From: an uncultured bacterium
GTDB taxonomy: Bacteria > Patescibacteriota > Minisyncoccia > Phycocordibacterales > UBA9973
Length of the DNA: 9,604 bases
Direction: 5' to 3'
Assembly: GCA_937895515.1 (NCBI GenBank)
Contig: CALAYS010000091.1
Coordinates: forward strand, 1-9,604
The position numbers and the translations under genes are program-made. This document shows, one piece after another, positions 6,112 to 9,604 of the stretch. Within the stretch, counting starts at the first letter, position 1, and each line of letters starts with the position of its first letter. The notes beneath the pieces were generated by a model, which saw only the letters and a list, made by a program, of their open reading frames with translations, was not told the DNA's origin and did not search any database.

Positions 6112-9100
6112 ATGTCTCTTTCTAAATTTGAATTGGCATTGCTTTTGTGGAAAAGAAAGGGAAGAAAAATTGTAAATCTTTCAAAAAGAGATCTTCAAAA
6201 AGAAATCGATGACTCATCGCCAGCAAAAGATGAAGACATATTAATCGAATCATGGAAGAGCTCTGATATACTCGCTCCAGCACTAGAAGATTTTTCTACC
6301 GAAGATTTAAGATCGTATCTTCAAATTAAGTATAGAAAAACTTTTCCCTTTGCCTCAACGTTATTTTTGGACAACGATGGCTATCGTCAAACTCTGTTGT
6401 GGTGGTTTTCAAAAGAAACCGCTTTCGTTGCAAGCGATGATGTTCCACGTTACATTGTTCCTCTTAATCAAGCACAAGAAAAAATCATTGAAAATATTGG
6501 TAGCTCAAAGCGCCATAAAACCCTTTTACAAATTGTAAACGCTGGTCCTGGTACTGGAAAAACTACCGCTGCAAATCGCTTGGCATATTCGCTTCGCGAG
6601 GAAGGAGTTTTGCTTATCTCATATACAAACGATTCTATTCGAGAAAACTATCAACGTTTTTTTGAATACCCTTTAGCAAGGAAAATTGTTGGACTTAAAA
6701 AATATAATGCAGACACATTAATAAACATCATCACGGTTGATTCATTGGCAGCCAGAATATTGGGAAGCAGTAGTGATAACCAGTTTGATCAAAGTATTAA
6801 AACAGCTGCCAGAAATATAGATCCTTTTAAATTTTTGCATCGGCAACGTCGTTTGTTTTATAATCATGTTGTAGTCGATGAATGTCAAGATATAGATGAG
6901 ATTCGTGGATATCTTATTCTGAAGTTTTGTGAAACTTTGGGTATTAAGACCCTTTCTCTTTTTGGAGATCCTCGTCAAAGAATTAGATCTAATTGTGGAA
7001 AATGGTATTCATCATTGTGGGATAAAACGTTTGACTATAGATCGAATCAGTGTGATTCTGAAGCTTTTGAGCCCGTTTTCTACGTCTCTCTTACTGAGAC
7101 ATATAGATACGAAAACAATGCAATGACAGATCTTGTAAATAGTCTTTCAGCTCGTCGTGAAAATCTTCATGTTTCTTTAGAATCAAAAGTTGTAAGAGAC
7201 AATTTTCCCCCAATCAAAATTGTTTCTCTTGAACACCTAATGGAGAAAGAATTCTTGAATAATCTTATACAAAATAATGGTAGCAATAGCACTGCGCAGC
7301 AAGCCAATTCGGTTGCTATTCTTGGGCCATCTATTATAGCTGAGAATAATACATCAAATATGGGAAAGAGCATTGCAAAACTATTTCGCTACCACAACTT
7401 TCCTCTTTATTTTAAGAACGAGGGTGCCTTCATACCTGATGCCTTTCCATTCTTGACAATTCACTCCTCCAAAGGAAGAGAGTTTGATTATGTTTTTATT
7501 TATGGAATGGATGGGTATCCATATAATTTTTCTATGATTCCATATGAGGAAGCAGAAAGTCTAATTTTTGTTGCCCACTCTAGAGCAAGAAAAGCCATTT
7601 ATTATATTGCACCACAAAAAAGAGAAAGCCCGTTTGTTCTTCCAAGGGGAGTGCCAAATGAAATGATTGATCCTCTTTCAGAAAAAAATACTTCTGATCT
7701 TCCAATAACTTTAATTGAAAACAACGAGGAGACGATGCGCCATCAAACCGTAACTTCTCTTCTTGAAGATCACAACTTCTTTCGTTTTTTAGAAGCTAAT
7801 CGATATTTCCCAATCCTTGGAGAACCGTGTTCTCTCAAGGATTGGGAAATATATGAAATGCCTGACCACTTCAAGCAAAAAGAATTTCTTCCTGTTTGGG
7901 GTTTTATTGTTGCTTTTGATTTCCAAGCACAGCTCACGTCTCTTCGAATTATCTTTAATCGATTTTTCAAAGATCTTATTGATGGTAACTATGTAGTTTT
8001 ATCACCAATGGTGTCTATTAGAGCCCAGATGGAAGGTAAAATTGTGGATGGAAGGGAGGTCTCATCTGGTAGAAAAGTTTTATCACATGAAATTAGTCCC
8101 ACAGATAAGATCTTGTTGGAAGAAACATATAATATTTTGGACACATTTGAACTTCATGGCAAACGAAGTTCGCCATACACCTGTGCATACAATAGGTTGT
8201 ATGGGAATATTTGTAATTTTTATTATCGTTATTTGATGGATGATGGATTGCCACATAACCATAAAGAAGCAGATTTCACATCTTTTTTTGAAAAAAGTGT
8301 CTCTTTTCTCGTCAAAAGTAAGATAGCACTTGAAACTTTTGGAAAAGGGGAAGTTGAAGTATCGACTACAGATCCAGGATTTTCATTTTTACACGGGCGA
8401 ATAGATTATGTTGATTCTGACCGTAACATTATAGAATTTAAAAATGGATCTTTAGCAAAAGAATACTCAACTTTGCTACAGGCATGGATATACTATGTTT
8501 TATTATATGCTGAAGGAAAAAATCCAGTTGCCGCTTATACTTTCGATTTAAAAAAAGGTATTTTGTATGAAGTCACTTCCAATCAACATGTATCTCGGTG
8601 GCAACATATTATCAGAAACTATTTTCAGTTAGCACATCATGTCTCTTTGGTTCAAAAACGTTTAACCATGGCTCGTGATGATCCTAGAACTCCACCAGAG
8701 TATCTGAAAAGATTATCGTCACATTTGCCTGATAATATTTATACGGTTGACACTGAATTTTACGAAGGAAGTATTTTTGATATCTCTATTGTTAATATTA
8801 GTGATCCATATAGAACTGTAATTGATTTATTGTTACCGGCTACTTTTGACGGATTAGTTTTTGCTTTGCAATGGCTGCCCGAAACGAAAGCTGATATGTA
8901 TAATTCAACAATTAAGACCGTAAACTCAAGTTTTAGACTTCTTCATGATAGAAGTACAAATTCTTCTAACCCACCAACACTTGCATATTATATTGCAAGT
9001 CAAGATGTTGATTGGTGTCAATATCCTTCAATAAATCGTCTTAATCTTTGTTCGTCAGCTCGTCGAGAGGCTGAAAATAAAGGATCATTTACTGGTGGTA

Positions 9101-9243
9101 ATTTTGGTCCAAAACTTGGGGAGCTTTATACTAATCTAGCACCTTTCCCTCTTGAATACCAAAGCCACCTTCATGCTCATACATCGCTGACAGATGCCTT
9201 GCTTTTGTATGAACTTCTTGTTCTTCGTCTCCTTGAACCGTAA
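6112..9243 (+). CDS. SF1 helicase - PD-(D/E)XK nuclease - DEDDh exonuclease fusion
   Basis: A 1043-residue protein from ATG 6112 to TAA. The helicase part carries the SF1A motifs: Q-motif LNQAQEKII (118-126), Walker A GPGTGKT (145-151), Ia LLISYTNDS (167-175), Walker B VVVDECQD (253-260), III LFGDPRQRI (283-291), IV LTETYRYE (327-334), V TIHSSKGREFDYVF (449-462) and VI VAHSRARKA (487-495). Residues about 720-845 are a RecB/Cas4-type nuclease: HGRIDYV (Asp765), IIEFKNG (Glu775, Lys777), then Gln790 and Tyr795. Residues about 876-1043 match a DEDDh 3'-5' exonuclease: VDTEF (Asp880, Glu882), a probable second motif around YYIASQDVDW (Asp965 or Asp967), KLGELY (1001-1006) and HAHTSLTDA (His1023, Asp1028). 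Known relatives of the first two parts process double-strand ends for recombination. The middle (about 520-720) is unassigned. Expected role: viral DNA recombination, repair or end resection. Confidence 0.93.
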   Translation: MSLSKFELALLLWKRKGRKIVNLSKRDLQKEIDDSSPAKDEDILIESWKSSDILAPALEDFSTEDLRSYLQIKYRKTFPFASTLFLDNDGYRQTLLWWFSKETAFVASDDVPRYIVPLNQAQEKIIENIGSSKRHKTLLQIVNAGPGTGKTTAANRLAYSLREEGVLLISYTNDSIRENYQRFFEYPLARKIVGLKKYNADTLINIITVDSLAARILGSSSDNQFDQSIKTAARNIDPFKFLHRQRRLFYNHVVVDECQDIDEIRGYLILKFCETLGIKTLSLFGDPRQRIRSNCGKWYSSLWDKTFDYRSNQCDSEAFEPVFYVSLTETYRYENNAMTDLVNSLSARRENLHVSLESKVVRDNFPPIKIVSLEHLMEKEFLNNLIQNNGSNSTAQQANSVAILGPSIIAENNTSNMGKSIAKLFRYHNFPLYFKNEGAFIPDAFPFLTIHSSKGREFDYVFIYGMDGYPYNFSMIPYEEAESLIFVAHSRARKAIYYIAPQKRESPFVLPRGVPNEMIDPLSEKNTSDLPITLIENNEETMRHQTVTSLLEDHNFFRFLEANRYFPILGEPCSLKDWEIYEMPDHFKQKEFLPVWGFIVAFDFQAQLTSLRIIFNRFFKDLIDGNYVVLSPMVSIRAQMEGKIVDGREVSSGRKVLSHEISPTDKILLEETYNILDTFELHGKRSSPYTCAYNRLYGNICNFYYRYLMDDGLPHNHKEADFTSFFEKSVSFLVKSKIALETFGKGEVEVSTTDPGFSFLHGRIDYVDSDRNIIEFKNGSLAKEYSTLLQAWIYYVLLYAEGKNPVAAYTFDLKKGILYEVTSNQHVSRWQHIIRNYFQLAHHVSLVQKRLTMARDDPRTPPEYLKRLSSHLPDNIYTVDTEFYEGSIFDISIVNISDPYRTVIDLLLPATFDGLVFALQWLPETKADMYNSTIKTVNSSFRLLHDRSTNSSNPPTLAYYIASQDVDWCQYPSINRLNLCSSARREAENKGSFTGGNFGPKLGELYTNLAPFPLEYQSHLHAHTSLTDALLLYELLVLRLLEP

Positions 9244-9269
9244 AAATTAAAAAAAAATTTTTAATTTTT
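9242..9269 (+). terminator. A/T hairpin on the stop codon of the SF1 gene
   Basis: AAAAATTAAAAA (9242-9253) and TTTTTAATTTTT (9258-9269) are fully complementary around AAAA, beginning inside the TAA stop (9241-9243). It is a candidate transcript 3'-end or polyadenylation hairpin, as in mimiviruses. The resemblance in position to the hairpin at 954-984 supports this reading. Confidence 0.55.
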
Positions 9270-9326
9270 TAATACATCATATTTTGGAAAATAAATTTAA
9301 CACAACGCCTTTATTCATTGTAAAGT

Positions 9327-9348
9327 GAGGGGATCGGCTAATCCCCTC
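9327..9348. repeat. G/C-rich hairpin, 8-bp stem
   Basis: GAGGGGAT (9327-9334) and ATCCCCTC (9341-9348) pair perfectly around CGGCTA. A smaller CCC/GGG stem (9354-9356 and 9361-9363) and a run of five T follow. It stands out in very A+T-rich surroundings. It has no tRNA-like cloverleaf. Confidence 0.5.
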
Positions 9349-9405
9349 TACTCCCCAAGTGGGTGTTTTTAAAATTCATACTTATAGGTTAATGTCTTCC
9401 TAAAT

Positions 9406-9451
9406 TATTATTCAGAAGCCCTATATTTGAGCAAAATAGTCGAAAAAGTTT
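9406..9451. repeat. Direct repeat element, copy 1
   Basis: This element begins TATTATTCAGAAG, continues CCTATATTTGAG, and ends TCGAAAAA plus GTTT. It matches 41 of 46 positions with the copy at 9559-9604. The end of this copy runs into a palindrome, TCGAAAAA (9440-9447) and TTTTTCGA (9449-9456) around a single G. Confidence 0.75.
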
Positions 9452-9558
9452 TTCGATTAAAATTAAAATATAGCTTAAATCCATTATTTTTGGAGAGTTA
9501 TTTGTCCCAAAATATTTAAAACAATGGTTAATCCAATTTGGGCCAACCTTGTCTGACC

Positions 9559-9604
9559 TATTATTCAGAAGGCCTATATTTGAGTAAATTAATCGAAAAA
9601 CTTT
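9559..9604. repeat. Direct repeat element, copy 2, cut by window edge
   Basis: This is the second copy, 153 bp after the first, with five substitutions. It stops at the window edge in ATCGAAAAACTTT, where the first copy continues into its palindrome, so the repeat very likely extends to the right. Confidence 0.72.

Larger units (their letters stand above)
9244..9604. other. Non-coding region after the SF1 gene
   Basis: No credible gene is seen on either strand up to the right edge. The stretch holds the stop-codon hairpin, a G/C-rich hairpin (9327-9348), a centred TCGAAAAA palindrome (9440-9456) and two copies of a 46-bp element 153 bp apart. Confidence 0.65.

Noticed and set aside
9327..9370. 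tRNA gene
   Set aside because: There is no acceptor stem, anticodon arm or T-arm sequence around the hairpin.
9244..9370. Bacterial-type intrinsic terminators
   Set aside because: Gene content points to a eukaryotic virus, so T runs after hairpins should not be read with bacterial rules.

Overview
The window looks like part of the genome of a large eukaryote-infecting DNA virus (Nucleocytoviricota). It has long intronless ORFs in an A+T-rich background and a 1074-residue SF2 NTPase with the HExGTGKT and TATP motifs of the poxvirus D6/D11 and asfarvirus/iridovirus NTPase I group. It also has a viral PARP and a giant SF1 helicase-nuclease. Tandem, hairpin-rich intergenic repeats and the low G+C recall Pithovirus-like genomes, but that placement is inference from style. 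No marker in the window fixes the family.

Layout. Positions 1-823 (minus) hold the N-terminal 274 codons of a poly(ADP-ribose) polymerase: a WGR domain, then the PARP regulatory helical domain. The catalytic domain lies beyond the left edge. Positions 824-964 are a short spacer packed with inverted repeats. Positions 965-1777 (minus) encode a Pro/Arg/Asn-rich, probably disordered protein of 270 aa that ends in a SWAAVAS motif. Positions 1846-5070 (minus) encode the SF2 helicase. Positions 5071-6111 are an unusually long non-coding gap between two divergently transcribed genes. It holds about four degenerate tandem units of roughly 180 bp, each with a stem-loop whose pairing is kept by compensatory changes. 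Positions 6112-9243 (plus) encode a 1043-aa protein joining an SF1 (UvrD/RecB-like) helicase, a PD-(D/E)XK nuclease and a DEDDh 3'-5' exonuclease. Positions 9244-9604 are non-coding, with an A/T hairpin on the stop codon, a G/C-rich hairpin and a 46-bp element repeated at a 153-bp interval.

How the parts may work together. The SF2 protein probably serves viral transcription, by analogy with VETF and NPH-I. The PARP and the helicase-nuclease-exonuclease fit DNA break sensing, end processing or recombination. Palindromes sit at or just after the ends of all three complete genes and a short way upstream of three start codons. They are candidate transcript-end and promoter-proximal signals.

The most notable items are the three-activity helicase/nuclease/exonuclease fusion, the covarying hairpin array, the PARP whose WGR signature has lost its tryptophan, and the recurring TCGAAAAA/TTTTTCGA palindrome.
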